The notes: generated by a model not told the origin, from the letters alone. 64,000 nt of DNA from Actinostola sp. cb2023 (GCA_033675265.1 JAUJYZ010001082.1:46001-110000), one strand, 5' to 3'. Positions 1 through 10,781 are shown, counted from the first letter of the stretch. Numbers and translations: made by a program.

Positions 1-2870
1 TGTTAAAACTATAATGGTGACCCTAAAGACCCTGTGTCCAAGCCCATGATCCCTTGCACCAATGTTTTGATTTAGTGTTTACATGCACCTGCTAAAACTA
101 TAATGGCGACCCTAAAGACCCTTTGTGCGAACCCATGATGCCTTGCACCAATGTTTTGATTTAGTGTTTACATGCACCTGCTAAAACTATAATGGCGACC
201 CTAAAGACCCTGTGTCCAAGCCCATGATAACTTGCACCAATGTTTTGATTTAGTGTTTACATGCACCTGCTAAAACTATAATGGCGACCCTAAAGACCCT
301 GTGTCCAAGCCCATGATGCCTTGCACCAATGTTTTGATTTAGTGTTTACATGCACCTACTAAAACTACAATGGCGACCCTAAAGACCCTTTGTGCGAGCA
401 CATGATGCCTTGCACCAATGGTTTGATTTAGTGTTTACATGCACCTGCTAAAACTATAATGGCGACCCTAAAGACCCTGTGTCCAAGCCCATGATGCCTT
501 GCACCAATGTTTTGATTTAGTGTTTACATGCACCTGCTAAAACTATAATGGCGACCCTAAAGACCCTTTGTGCGAGCCCATGATGCCTTGCACCAATGGT
601 TTGATTTAGTGTTTACATGCACCAGCTAAATATATAATGGCCACCCTAAAGACCCTGTGTCCAAGCCCATGATGCCTTGCGCCAATGTTTTGATTTAGTG
701 TTTACATGCACCTGCTAAAACTATAATGGCGACCCTAAAGACCCTTTGTGCGAGCCCATGATGCCTTGCACCAATGGTTTGAATTAGTGTTTACATGCAC
801 CTGCTAAAACTATAATGGCCACCCTAAAGACCATGTGTCTCAGCCCATGATGCCTTGCACCAATGGCTTGATTTAGTGTTTACATGCACCTGCTAAAACT
901 ATAATGGCGACCCTAAAGACCCTTTGTGCGAGCCCATGATGCCTTGCACCAATGGTTTGATTTAGTGTTTACATGCACCTGCTAAAACTATAATGGCGAC
1001 CCTAAAGACCATGTGTCTAAGCCCATGATGCCTTGCACCAATGTTTTGATTTAGTGTTTACATGCACCTGCTAAAACTATAATGGCGACCCTAAAGACCC
1101 TTTGTGCGAACCCATGATGCCTTGCACCAATGTTTTGATTTAGTGTTTACATGCACCTGCTAAAACTATAATGGCGACCCTAAAGACCCTGTGTCCAAGC
1201 CCATGATAACTTGCACCAATGTTTTGATTTAGTGTTTACATGCACCTGCTAAAACTATAATGGCGACCCTAAAGACCCTGTGTCCAAGCCCATGATGCCT
1301 TGCACCAATGTTTTGATTTAGTGTTTACATGCACCTACTAAAACTACAATGGCGACCCTAAAGACCCTTTGTGCGAGCACATGATGCCTTGCACCAATGG
1401 TTTGATTTAGTGTTTACATGCACCTTCTAAAACTATAATGGCGACCCTAAAGACCCTGTGTCCAAGCCCATGATGCCTTGCACCAATGTTTTGATTTAGT
1501 GTTTACATGCACCTGCTAAAACTATAATGGCGACCCTAAAGACCCTTTGTGCGAGCCCATGATGCCTTGCACCAATGGTTTGATTTAGTGTTTACATGCA
1601 CCAGCTAAATATATAATGGCCACCCTAAAGACCCTGTGTCCAAGCCCATGATGCCTTGCGCCAATGTTTTGATTTAGTGTTTACATGCACCTGCTAAAAC
1701 TATAATGGCGACCCTAAAGACCCTTTGTGCGAGCCCATGATGCCTTGCACCAATGGTTTGAATTAGTGTTTACATGCACCTGCTAAAACTATAATGGCCA
1801 CCCTAAAGACCATGTGTCTCAGCCCATGATGCCTTGCACCAATGGCTTGATTTAGTGTTTACATGCACCTGCTAAAACTATAATGGCGACCCTAAAGACC
1901 CTTTGTGCGAGCCCATGATGCCTTGCACCAATGGTTTGATTTAGTGTTTACATGCACCTGCTAAAACTATAATGGCGACCCTAAAGACCATGTGTCTAAG
2001 CCCATGATGCCTTGCACCAATGTTTTGATTTAGTGTTTACATGCACCTGTTAAAACTATAATGGTGACCCTAAAGACCCTGTGTCCAAGCCCATGATAAC
2101 TTGCACCAATGTTTTGATTTAGTGTTTACATGCACCTGCTAAAACTATAATGGCGACCCTAAAGACCCTGTGTCCAAGCCCATGATCCCTTGCACCAATG
2201 TTTTGATTTAGTGTTTACATGCACCTGCTAAAACTATAATGGCGACCCTAAAGACCCTTTGTGCGAACCCATGATGCCTTGCACCAATGTTTTGATTTAG
2301 TGTTTACATGCACCTGCTAAAACTATAATGGCGACCCTAAAGACCCTGTGTCCAAGCCCATGATAACTTGCACCAATGTTTTGATTTAGTGTTTACATGC
2401 ACCTGCTAAAACTATAATGGCGACCCTAAAGACCCTGTGTCCAAGCCCATGATCCCTTGCACCAATGTTTTGATTTAGTGTTTACATGCACCTGCTAAAA
2501 CTGTAATGGCGACCCTAAAGACCCTTTGTGCGAACCCATGATGCCTTGCACCAATGGTTTGATTTAGTGTTTACATGCACGAGCTAAATATATAATGGCC
2601 ACCCTAAAGACCCTGTGTCCAAGCCCATGATGCCTTGCGCCAATGTTTTGATTTAGTGTTTACATGCACCAGCTAAATATATAATGGCCACCCTAAAAGA
2701 CCCTGTGTCCAAGCCCACGATGCCTTGCGCCAATGTTTTGATTTAGTGTTTACATGCACCTGCTAAAACTATAATGGCGACCCTAAAGACCCTGTGTCCT
2801 AGCCCACGATGCCTTGCACCAATGTTTTGATTTAGTGTTTACATGCACCTACTAAAACTATAGTAGACTT
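1..2870. repeat. 89-bp satellite with higher-order structure
   Basis: About 32 head-to-tail copies of an 89-bp unit run from the window edge to about 2870, so the left end is cut by the window. Each unit carries recognisable words such as ctaaaactataatgg and tgatttagtgtttacatgc. Diagnostic variants recur exactly 979 bp apart, which is 11 units: 'cccatgataa' at 221 and 1200, and 'accagctaaa' at 621 and 1600. This shows an 11-unit higher-order repeat, followed after about 2040 by less regular copies. It lies upstream of the SLC22 exons and probably in one of that gene's introns. No coding potential. Confidence 0.95.
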
Positions 2871-3275
2871 TAACACAGCATAGTATTATGTGTTGGTCAA
2901 AGATGGTTCAAGCCAATACGCCAAATCGTTCAGATTTTCATCTCATTTGAAATCTCTTTCAAATTTCGATTTTCGTAGCCATCAACTACTTTGTGTGCGC
3001 AATGCATCATGGGCTCGGACATTATTTATTATTTCTGCTATATTTTATCGTCAGATTGCTTTGATTTTTTGTATTTTCGGATCTCATTTTTGCTTGTTGC
3101 TGTTGAATAAAATATGGGGGAAGAAGCTATACAAAAGTCTTGATATTTCAGCCGTCATTTTATCCGCTGTAACGGGACAAAAAGGAGCGAAAACGATGGA
3201 CACAATTTACCATGGTTCTCGTCCAATGTATAAGCACAGGGCGCTAACCCGAAAGTTTACCATATTCCTTAACAG

Positions 3276-3518
3276 GTTGATACCGGAATCACCAAGATGG
3301 CTCATTGCGCACAATCATCTTGACGAGGCCCACAAAGTTTTGATGCGCTTTGGAGGCAAGGACGGTAAACTCGTGGATTCACAGCAGTTAAGAACTCTCA
3401 TCAAAGAAATATTGGAAGATCAGACAGCAAGGAAGAACGTAGACAAGAAATATACGATAATTGATCTGTTCCGTACCCCTAAGCTGCGAAAACGGATGAC
3501 AATCATGTGTTTACAATG
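3276..3518 (+). CDS. SLC22 exon: large cytoplasmic loop after TM6
   Basis: The acceptor is ttccttaacag ending at 3275 and the donor is gtatga at 3519. The exon is read with its first base completing a codon and ends two bases into a Trp codon (phase 2 to 2). It encodes LIPESPRWLIAHNHLDEA and a basic/acidic helix ending in KRMTIMCLQ. This is the intracellular loop between TM6 and TM7, just before the conserved Trp at the start of TM7. The open frame extends upstream to 2890, but that part has no family similarity and is read as intron. Confidence 0.8.
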
Positions 3519-5203
3519 GTATGAAAATGAAGTAAACCAGTTTGGGCGAATGAAAGCTACTAATGTTTTGTTGAGGTGTTCAGAGATTATCCTCAGCTCA
3601 CTTACGCGTTATTTCTGAAGATCTTGTTATTGATAAGAAAATATATTAAGCCGCGTCTTTTTGATGGGCTCCCTGTATTACTACGCGCGGAAAGCCTGTA
3701 CATTCAATAGAATATTGTAACTTTGTATCAAACAGGTTTCTGGTGGCGTTAGTCAATTTTGGGATTTGGTTGTTCGTCACACAGTTGGCGGGAGCCTTCG
3801 GTAATTATCTGAGCGGCCGGCACAGGGCGCATGCACTGTAGAACCCAGTTTGCGCCGGGGGATTTGAGGTCAACGAACTGACGGATCTCATTTTTAGAGT
3901 CGGGTCTTCCACAGGAAGCCCGACTAATAAACAGAATATTACATGGTCGCTTGGAGATACGAAATTTTACTTCTCTTGTTGAATATCTTATATTATCAAC
4001 ACCGAAGATAAAATCTGTATCTCCGCGCGCCCATGTATTTAGTTTGTTAAGTTGCGTTACATTCCATTCATACTTAGGAACACCGCACAAGGGATTGGAT
4101 CAATGAGTGCTCGTGTCGGAGGCATTTTGGCGCCATTTATGGCTATGCTGGTAATAAGTGAATCAATATTCATCTTTACCTAAACCACTGGAAGACTGGG
4201 TTCGAATCGCGACCGCAAAGCATGTATGGATTGTTTGGCAATGCAAACTCTAGAGTACATTAAATATGGCGGACCTGTCCATCAAAACCGCAGTCCATAG
4301 ATGCGATTCGAATCCAGTCTTCCAGTCGTTTAGGTGAAGGCAAATACGTCATACACACATTTCCTGAAATACTGGGAACTAGTCGCACCGGCAACTGTGT
4401 GGAACGCCTGCAGCATTTTGATTGCTTGCCGGATTGGATTCCTCATGCAGAATTAATGTAAAGATATGAACAAACATGTTCTACTTGACTCACTTGAACA
4501 CATGAAATCCTAGTCGAGCTAGAAATACTGGTTTGGCCACAGGAAGCCCAAGCTCAATTTCTAGTCTCTTCAGGGTTTTTTTTTTTTTTTTTTCCATATA
4601 TACATACCTAGAACGGCATCATATTCAAGAAATGCCTGAATTATAGATGTATTCATTCAGTGGACGACTTTTTCATCTTCATATTTGACACACCAGGCCC
4701 CGGTTGCACGAAAGGTGAATAGCGCTATCAACCGGATAAGTCTCATCCAACGGATAAAATTTATTGGATAACTGCATCAGTTTTATCCGTTGGAGCTTAT
4801 CCAGTGGATAGCGCTATTCACCTTTCGTACATCCGGGGCAAGAACACCGAGTTGTTAACAGTTCCAAGCGGAGGGATGAATATATAAGAAATTTGGAACA
4901 AAAATTGGTAAATTTTTTGACAAACATTTTTATATTCATCAGAGTCAACTGCCTGGGGTTGGTGTTGAACTTCCTGCTGCCATATTTGGTGTTTTCGCAC
5001 TGATTGCTGGGATAGTCATGTACTGGATTCCCGAGACCCTTTTCGCGCCAATGCATCAAACCATCGAAGAAGCAGAAGCTGCAGAAGACGACTATTCAAT
5101 ACCTTTTTGCGGAAAACCGCTGACCCCACGGCATGAAAAAGCGTTGCTCCGAGATACTGGAAACCACGTTGGGAAAGACGAGGGGATAGAAATAACACTG
5201 TGA
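3276..5203 (+). CDS. SLC22-type organic ion transporter, 3' part of gene (three visible exons)
   Basis: Three exons join to give the C-terminal half of a major-facilitator protein of the SLC22 (organic cation/anion transporter) family, a plasma-membrane carrier for small organic ions. Seen: the loop motif PESPRWLI, the stretch GIGSMSARVGGILAPF before TM11, and a final segment with WIPETLF and an acidic tail, all in the family's order. N-terminal exons must lie upstream of the window. About 105 residues (TM7-TM10) expected between exon 1 and exon 2 are not found in the 559 bp between them. Both facing ends are phase 2, so exon 1 joins exon 2 in frame without them. The gene is therefore an exon-deleted copy, a pseudogene or an assembly artefact. 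Family assignment is firm; integrity is doubtful. Confidence 0.8.
4078..4150 (+). CDS. SLC22 exon: R-NTAQGIGSMSARVGG segment
   Basis: A 73-bp exon between the acceptor cattcatacttag (ends 4077) and the donor gtaataag (4151). It starts in phase 2, completing an Arg codon, and ends in phase 0. The product (R)NTAQGIGSMSARVGGILAP then FMAML is the conserved stretch where SLC22 proteins read 'RN..G.....R.G.i..Pf'. A frame on the opposite strand (3749-4090) overlaps it and is not considered real. Confidence 0.8.
4174..4339. mobile_element. MITE with ~38-bp inverted ends, in SLC22 intron
   Basis: The left end cctaaaccactggaagactg is mirrored by a right end whose reverse complement is cctaaacgactggaagactg, continuing to ttcgaatcgc on both sides. 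The element is 166 bp with no coding capacity. The ends contain GGTTCGAATC, which resembles a pol III B box, but no A box was found, so a SINE origin is only a possibility. Confidence 0.8.
4697..4839. mobile_element. Short palindromic MITE
   Basis: The ends are cgaaaggtgaatagcgctat (left) and its exact reverse complement (right), with outer gccccgg/ccggggc. The centre is also self-complementary around ggataaaa / ttttatcc. It is 143 bp and lies in the last SLC22 intron. The transcript could fold into one long hairpin. Confidence 0.85.
4943..5203 (+). CDS. SLC22 terminal exon: TM12 and cytoplasmic tail
   Basis: The acceptor tatattcatcag ends at 4942 and the exon opens in phase 0, matching the exon that ends at 4150. 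It encodes SQLPGVGVELPAAIFG, a hydrophobic TM12, WIPETLF and a tail with QTIEEAEAAEDDY and a basic C-terminus, with a stop at 5201-5203. The 'P-E-T ... T-I-E-E-A-E' ending is typical of SLC22 proteins. No polyadenylation signal was chosen; the stretch after the stop is AT-rich. Confidence 0.85.
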   Translation, partial: SQLPGVGVELPAAIFGVFALIAGIVMYWIPETLFAPMHQTIEEAEAAEDDYSIPFCGKPLTPRHEKALLRDTGNHVGKDEGIEITL

Positions 5204-5796
5204 TACAAGTAATCTAGGAGGCATAAAGCGAATACTCGAGAGTTCACAGTTCAAGTATCTGCTTTCTCAAAATACATCATTTCCTTTTCAGTCGCGCAAC
5301 CGGGGCAATACAGTACTGTATTCATAGACTAAACACAGGGAAAGTAAGCCAGTAAGTTATACAATTTAAAGAATATAAAATAACAAATAACAAGAATTAC
5401 AAAAAAGAAAGAAAGAAAAAAGTACATCCAACATCAAACCAAACAGTTAGCAGTTCGGTAAAGAATATACTGACTTGACTTCGCTAAGCAGATCAATTGA
5501 GCAATGTTCAGCCAGATCGGATTCACATCCCGTCGGAAAATAATTTTTTGGAACAATGAATGAAATCCTTTGCGTAGGTAAACTAAAATCACAAAATGAC
5601 AAACAGGATGTTCATGTGAAAAGTACAAAAACACTGATGAGTGGAAAACTTTCAACCGACGCAGACAAAGTGTCTGTTAATTCACTAATGAATCTATTGC
5701 GTGAATGCAGATGAAATAATAAATTATCCTCGCAGTTTAAAGTACCTTAAGGAGTTTCTACAGAAAAGACTGAGCCCAGAAGCAAACTGATTCTGA

Positions 5797-5875
5797 GACT
5801 TCAGCGGGATTTGAAACCATGAATACCGGGATACTAGTCAGTTAGTGCGTGCTCTACCAACTGAGCTATGAAGCC
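5797..5875 (-). ncRNA. tRNA-like sequence (degenerate tRNA or SINE head)
   Basis: On the minus strand, a perfect 7-bp acceptor stem (GGCTTCA with TGAAGTC, one G-T) encloses TAGCTCAGTTGGTAGAGCA. That is a textbook D-arm and pol III A box. A B-box-like GGTTTCAAATCCC lies near the 3' end. At 79 nt it is too long, and the anticodon and T stems pair badly, so it is not a working tRNA. It is best read as a decayed tRNA or the head of a tRNA-derived SINE. Confidence 0.55.
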
Positions 5876-5963
5876 TCGTTGAAAGCAGATTAATATGTCA
5901 TTAGAGAGTTCTATATCTTCACTAATTAAGCCGCCGTATAATTTTCTTTTTATGATATATATA

Positions 5964-6053
5964 TAGACACGAGTGTTTTACGTCAGAGATACTCACTAGT
6001 GAGGATATGGAAAATATATCCCTCGATATTTTCCAGTAAAACGCTTGTGTCTA
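5964..6053. mobile_element. 90-bp hairpin element
   Basis: tagacacgagtgttttac at the left pairs with gtaaaacgcttgtgtcta at the right with two mismatches, and the interior (ggatatgg...atatatcc) is also partly palindromic. No coding capacity. It is probably a small MITE. Confidence 0.65.
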
Positions 6054-6449
6054 TGTAATAAATGCCATACTATTTATCACTGTCAGGGGACATATACTTT
6101 CGAACTCTCTATACTGACCTGCTTACAGCAAAGAGGCTCATTCAGACAAATGAGTGAAGTCGTTTGAGTCATGGCGTACGTGCTTCTGCTACCGAGTATT
6201 ACTACACAATGGAGATATGAACAGTTGTCTTTGCAATTGTTGTACTTGGTAATTGACTAGTTGCAGGTGCATGATCTTGTTGTAATACTTTTAAAATGCG
6301 TAATTGTTCCATCAAAGAATATAAGAACAGTTCTTATACAAAATACTGCATGTTGTCAGCGACTTCAAACCTGAAAGCAACTCCTCACCTGAAAGACCAG
6401 AGGCTAACTGTCTAGCAGTTTCAACTTTATCGGCAACCAAGGCTAAAGA

Positions 6450-7460
6450 ATGACTTTGCAAGACCGCAATCACCCCGAAGATCTGCCATCAAGAAATGCC
6501 TTGATTGCTTGGCTGACGATTTTCGTTGCTGTGTCTTTCTTGATCTTTGCTTCAAATCTCGCAACCATCGTCACATACTATAGAAACAAACCCCTTCGCC
6601 GTCGTGGAGTGTACTGTCTTATCAACCTTGCCGTGGCCGACATGTTTCACGGCTTCTTCTCCATGTTGTGGTTCATCTTCTACCTCGACTACATTGGGAT
6701 TGACTCTTTACCCGTCAAGCTCTCAGATCGTGGTCTAAACCTCGTCGTAGGACTCGTCAACACAAGTACTCTAGTGCTTTCTCTGTTTTGTTTGCTCCTT
6801 GTTTCTCTAGATCGTGTTTATACGACGTTCTTCCCATTTGCTTACCGTGCAGCTTCAATCAGGAAATACATGACAGTTTTTGCAATTACTTGGGGTTTGT
6901 CTTTCTTTTTTTCCTTGATCCCAAGTTTTTTTCTCACGTGGGACATTTACAGTCATGATTTGTGGTTTGATAATCTTGATGTGATATGTATCCTCTCTCT
7001 AGTCATCATTATCGGAGCATACACGGCTATCTTCGTTAAGATACGAATGCAGAATCAACAACATCAACAACATCAGCTACAGGAATCGATACGGCGGAGA
7101 AGAGAAAGACAAGAAAAACATCTTGCAATAACTTTACTCATTGTCACTATACTCTCTCTCATCACATGGCTTCCTTTCATCATCAACCATAAAGTAGACA
7201 TCGCCTCACGGATGCCACCAGGACCTGCGAGGTACCACATCGAACTTCTCACTGAACTAATACAGTTAAGTAACTCACTGGTAAATCCCATAGTCTATTT
7301 GTTTAGAATGAAGGATTACAGAAAAGCGTTATTTCAATTCTTGTTCCAATGTTCTTCAAGTCAACGGTCGGTTCGTCCTATTGGTAACCATAGCAACACA
7401 AGAGCAATACAATCGATGCCTATGCCCATGTTGAAGCTTGCAGCTGTTGATCTTGAGTGA
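6450..7460 (+). CDS. Intronless class A (rhodopsin-family) GPCR, 336 aa
   Basis: A single-exon G protein-coupled receptor at the plasma membrane; ligand unknown. Seen: seven hydrophobic segments at roughly 18-42, 54-78, 95-120, 140-165, 178-200, 225-248 and 262-285. There is N in ASNLATI (TM1), NLAVADM with the conserved Asp (TM2), and SLDRVYT, a DRV form of DRY (TM3). TM4 has Trp, TM6 has TWLP in place of CWxP, and TM7 has SLVNPIVYLF (NPxxY) followed by a basic helix 8. The third loop has a QQHQQHQ stretch and RRRRER. The usual Cys at the top of TM3 and its loop-2 partner are absent, so the standard disulfide is missing. The first ATG is used; it gives a short N-terminus without a signal peptide. 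It belongs to a different subfamily from the receptors near 43400 and 49100. Confidence 0.9.
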   Translation: MTLQDRNHPEDLPSRNALIAWLTIFVAVSFLIFASNLATIVTYYRNKPLRRRGVYCLINLAVADMFHGFFSMLWFIFYLDYIGIDSLPVKLSDRGLNLVVGLVNTSTLVLSLFCLLLVSLDRVYTTFFPFAYRAASIRKYMTVFAITWGLSFFFSLIPSFFLTWDIYSHDLWFDNLDVICILSLVIIIGAYTAIFVKIRMQNQQHQQHQLQESIRRRRERQEKHLAITLLIVTILSLITWLPFIINHKVDIASRMPPGPARYHIELLTELIQLSNSLVNPIVYLFRMKDYRKALFQFLFQCSSSQRSVRPIGNHSNTRAIQSMPMPMLKLAAVDLE

Positions 7461-7860
7461 ACTTTTCTCGGTGACTGTTGCCAATGCAAACCTTTCTCGG
7501 GGTAAAATATTGAATATTATTTTTTATCTTTTGATTTTAAGAATAGCCTCACTGTTCATCGTATTATTTTTAGTGTAAAACATATGGATTGATTGAATCA
7601 AAATTAACAAGACGCTCTATTAGCGTTAACTCGGGCTTCTTTCAAAACTGTATTAATGCACATTTTGTTTTCCTATTAACTTGAAGCAGTAAACACTCTG
7701 CAGTACAATGGAGTACAATACCAATTGTCAAGAAATTTATGTGAATTGTAATGTATTAAAAGTGAAGCCCTGCTTCGTAATAACCTATGGACAATAGAGT
7801 TATGGGAAATAATGCGAGCGCACCAGGTGATCGAGGAAGCGCGCGAGCGTACAATAGTCA

Positions 7861-8358
7861 ATAAGCCACTTCACGTTTTCGTCCGCCATTTTGAATTGGG
7901 GCAAACGCGCGGAAATTTTTAGAAATCTGGATCACTTTGGCTTGCCGTAACTCCGCTCGATTTCGTTGGATTTTCAAAAACTTACCATTTTAGACAAGAT
8001 GTATTCTTTGTTATTTATGTCCTATAATATGATGGGTATTGGAAGGCTCCAAATCGAGAAAAAAATATTTTTGATTTCAAAATAAAACGTTCGGCACGTG
8101 AATATGCAAATTAGCTCGAATTTTTAAGATACATTCGTGAAAAGAAGATTGACTCCTAAAAGGTAGTTAAAACATCTACATTGGTCTTATTTTCACTCCA
8201 CCAACTGGCATGCATGCCTGCTGATTATCGAAGTTTAAACTTTGAAAATCCATCAAAATCGAGCGGAGTTATGGGAAGCCAAAGTGATCCAGATTTCTAT
8301 AAATTTCCGCGCGTTTGCCCCAATTCAAAATGGCGGACGAAAGCGTGAAGTGGCTTAT
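7861..8358. mobile_element. Non-autonomous transposon with ~100-bp terminal inverted repeats
   Basis: The left end ataagccacttcacg and right end cgtgaagtggcttat match as inverted repeats that extend about 100 bp inward, through gcaaacgcgcggaaattt and ggatcactttggct. Both ends abut 'tca', a possible 3-bp target duplication. It is 498 bp with no transposase frame and lies about 400 bp downstream of the GPCR stop. Confidence 0.85.
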
Positions 8359-8462
8359 TCAACTTTGGGTGGGAAATAGGGTGGGAGAAAAAATGGCGCA
8401 AACGTTAGTCAATTCAACTTTGGGTGGGAAATAGGGTGGGAGAAAAAATGGCGCAAACGTCA
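8358..8462. repeat. 55-bp tandem duplication
   Basis: ttcaactttgggtgggaaat and the following bases through gcgcaaacgt occur at 8358 and again at 8413 with one difference. It lies directly against the right end of the 7861-8358 element. Confidence 0.85.
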
Positions 8463-8467
8463 GTTCT

Positions 8468-9799
8468 GAATGAGTTCCCAAGAATGGTACCAGCTGGGTC
8501 ACCTTTAATTTGTCCGGACGATCAGCTTAACCGACTATGTTAATGTGTGGATTAGGAAATTAACGCACCATGAAATTAACGCGAATTTCAAAAAGCTAAA
8601 AAAAAAAGCAAAAAAAAACAACAAAGTATTCATTTTTGTGAGTGTTAATTTCCGCGACAATAATTTCCATTATTTTAAGCCCAAATTCCCGAGAAATGCT
8701 TGACATCTAGGAAACAATATCTTTCTTTTTCCACGTATGAGTCTTTCAAGGGAAATCGTTTACAACATTTCTCAGTTCATCGTCTGAATCGATGACTAAT
8801 AAATGAAATGCCTGTTTTGTTCGAATAATTTTACATTGTGTTTAAATTATTTGGTAGGTATTTAGAGTGCTTTGAGATCATTGTTTATCATTTTGATCAT
8901 AATTGACGGAAGCGAAAACGGCAAAAGCCAGTTGAGTGTTTGGCTGTCCCTGAGTTGATTTTCGCATGATTTTGAAAATTGCAGTAATTTCCTTTATTCG
9001 GTTACGTTGTAATTTTCCCTTCCATTCGCGTTAATTTAAGTCGCGCTAATTTCAAATACATTAATTAACAGCTAGGAGCATTAATTGCCTTTATTAAGGT
9101 AATCATAAGTTGTACATATACACCTGTTTTCGCGACTGAGTTCATTGGAGTTTATACATTGTCACGGGACGAAAAACATGAAATTTGTCGGCGGAATATT
9201 TTTACTAAGAAATAACAAACAAATATACTTATTGAAAACTCACCAGTTACGCGAAACAAATATCATTCCGATGATTATACAGGATGTGTACCAAATTATG
9301 AGAAAAAGAACCAGATATGTCTAGAACTGCCTGGTAAATGTGAAAGTGTGAATATCCACGTTGAAGGTCATTCAATGATTCAGCAGGCGAAAACCAAACT
9401 CCATCGGTCTCCAATAAACTCCCAAAACAACCTCGATGTATAATTAGCCGACAAAAGGTTTTAAAACTTGTTTTTCATCGATCAAGAAACGTTTGGTAAA
9501 CACGTGATCGCCTGGTTTTGTTGTACGTTGTGCGCATGGCGGAAATAAAAATACTTTTACCGAAAACATATTTACAATCCATAGCCGGTTGTCACTTCTT
9601 TGGCCACACGTATTAACTAATTTTTCTCTATAATATTAGTGTCTAATATAATATAATGTCTATAATGAAAGTCTAAGAATCTAGAACTCCACCCCTCCCT
9701 CTATAGCTATGAGCCTTCACTATGTGTCAGCGACACAGAGAGCATGCGCTGTAGTAAGCAAACTGTCGATTTGTGACGGGAAAATGGAACAAGCATTTA
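8468..9799. other. Gene-free stretch
   Basis: AT-rich DNA with A-runs near 8600. The words ttaacgcgaatttc (8578) and cgcgttaattta (9028) are roughly inverted, which may mark the ends of a degraded element. No supported gene. Confidence 0.4.
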
Positions 9800-9879
9800 C
9801 TCGGGCTTCCTTTAGAAATAGGTTAAATGAAGAATAACCAATACGACGTAGAATTATTCGGATTTATTGTTGCACAATA

Positions 9880-9908
9880 TTTCGACTAGCCATACTGGTC
9901 TTCATCAG
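9880..9908 (-). ncRNA. Hammerhead-ribozyme-like core in Penelope-like 3' region
   Basis: The minus strand reads CTGATGA, then AGACCAG-loop-CTAGTC forming a stem II with one mismatch, then GAAA. These are the invariant core blocks of a hammerhead ribozyme. I could not pair a convincing stem I, and stem III is at best two to five pairs (TATTG/CAATA), so activity is unproven. Confidence 0.45.
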
Positions 9909-10012
9909 GTGCATGTGAGATTTTACCAGTGACTTGACTAAATATAATGGTAAAAAGGAAATGACGTATAAAACATAATATGATTGCGAGAGATTACTAA
10001 CGGTGTGACTGA

Positions 10013-10519
10013 TTAATAGGTTTCATCGCGTTTATTAAGGCCATTAGGTTCAAGAGTGTCAGCACGTGTAAGCTTCTTTAGCTTTGCGAATAGCATCACG
10101 AGAAGAGAAAATTCAGAGTGGTCAGGGTTAGATAGAAAATGTTCAGATGCAGTAGTGGGTTTAGATTTACTAGAAGGTTTGTCAACTGTCCTACGATGTT
10201 CGTTGAAGCGGTCTTTGAGTCTTCGTTTGGTTTCACCAATGTACTGTTTGTTAATACATTTAGTACATTGAATCATGTAAATGACGTTTTTTGTGTTACA
10301 GTCCATGTGTGTAGTAATGGTTCTGGTTTCACCCGTAGAAGTAAAAGTATATTGGGTGCAGTTATCAGAAATGTAAGGGCAAGTTTTAAAAACAGTTTTG
10401 TCCACAACGAAAAGAAAACGAAAAGAACTTCCTTTAGAACAACGAACCTTGCAAACGTGAAAACCTTGTAAAGAACTTTCCACAGTCAACAACACCAGCT
10501 CAGAATGGGTGCCGTTCAT
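10013..10519 (-). CDS. GIY-YIG endonuclease domain fragment of a Penelope-like element
   Basis: A 168-codon open frame. Residues about 77-110 read NVIYMIQCTKC then KQYIGETKRRLKDRFNEHR. These are the GIY (here VIY) and YIG motifs with the downstream Arg and the NEH motif of the Penelope-type GIY-YIG nuclease, with paired cysteines between the motifs. The end, DTLEPNGLNKRDETY, resembles the usual 'L.P.GLN.R' close of these proteins. The enzyme nicks target DNA to prime reverse transcription. The reverse transcriptase part is missing, so this copy cannot move alone. The start codon is arbitrary, being the first ATG in a truncated frame. Confidence 0.75.
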   Translation of the reverse strand: MNGTHSELVLLTVESSLQGFHVCKVRCSKGSSFRFLFVVDKTVFKTCPYISDNCTQYTFTSTGETRTITTHMDCNTKNVIYMIQCTKCINKQYIGETKRRLKDRFNEHRRTVDKPSSKSKPTTASEHFLSNPDHSEFSLLVMLFAKLKKLTRADTLEPNGLNKRDETY

Positions 10520-10750
10520 GTCAAGAGTGCTAGTAAAATCGATAATCGATCAATGAAAATGAACATTCCTTATATTTTGGCCCAAAGAGCCATCAGAGAA
10601 TCTTGGACTTATTTTTTCGTTAAACCGCTTTACTGCGCACCAAAGGGTTTTTATGAACATAGGCTTCACAATGAACAATTTGTGTTGTATTTAATGCTCA
10701 TTAAACTTCAGTTTATTGTAATTTGGGACGATGGATAATAATGATAATAA

Positions 10751-10751
<1 letters not shown>

Positions 10752-10781
<30 letters not shown>

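Larger units (their letters stand above)
9800..10535 (-). mobile_element. Penelope-like retroelement, 5'-truncated 3' end
   Basis: The minus strand carries the C-terminal endonuclease part of a Penelope-like element followed by about 200 bp of 3' region. There is no reverse transcriptase upstream (above 10535), as expected from 5' truncation on insertion. The 3' region contains a hammerhead-like core, a feature reported for Penelope-like elements of several animals. Confidence 0.7.

Noticed and set aside
2890..3275. N-terminal extension of the SLC22 loop exon
   Set aside because: Continuous frame but no family similarity, and a good acceptor at 3275 marks the exon start.
3749..4090. 113-codon minus-strand frame
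   Set aside because: No recognisable domain; it overlaps the antisense of a supported SLC22 exon.
5797..5875. Functional tRNA gene
   Set aside because: Seven bases too long, with unpaired anticodon and T stems.
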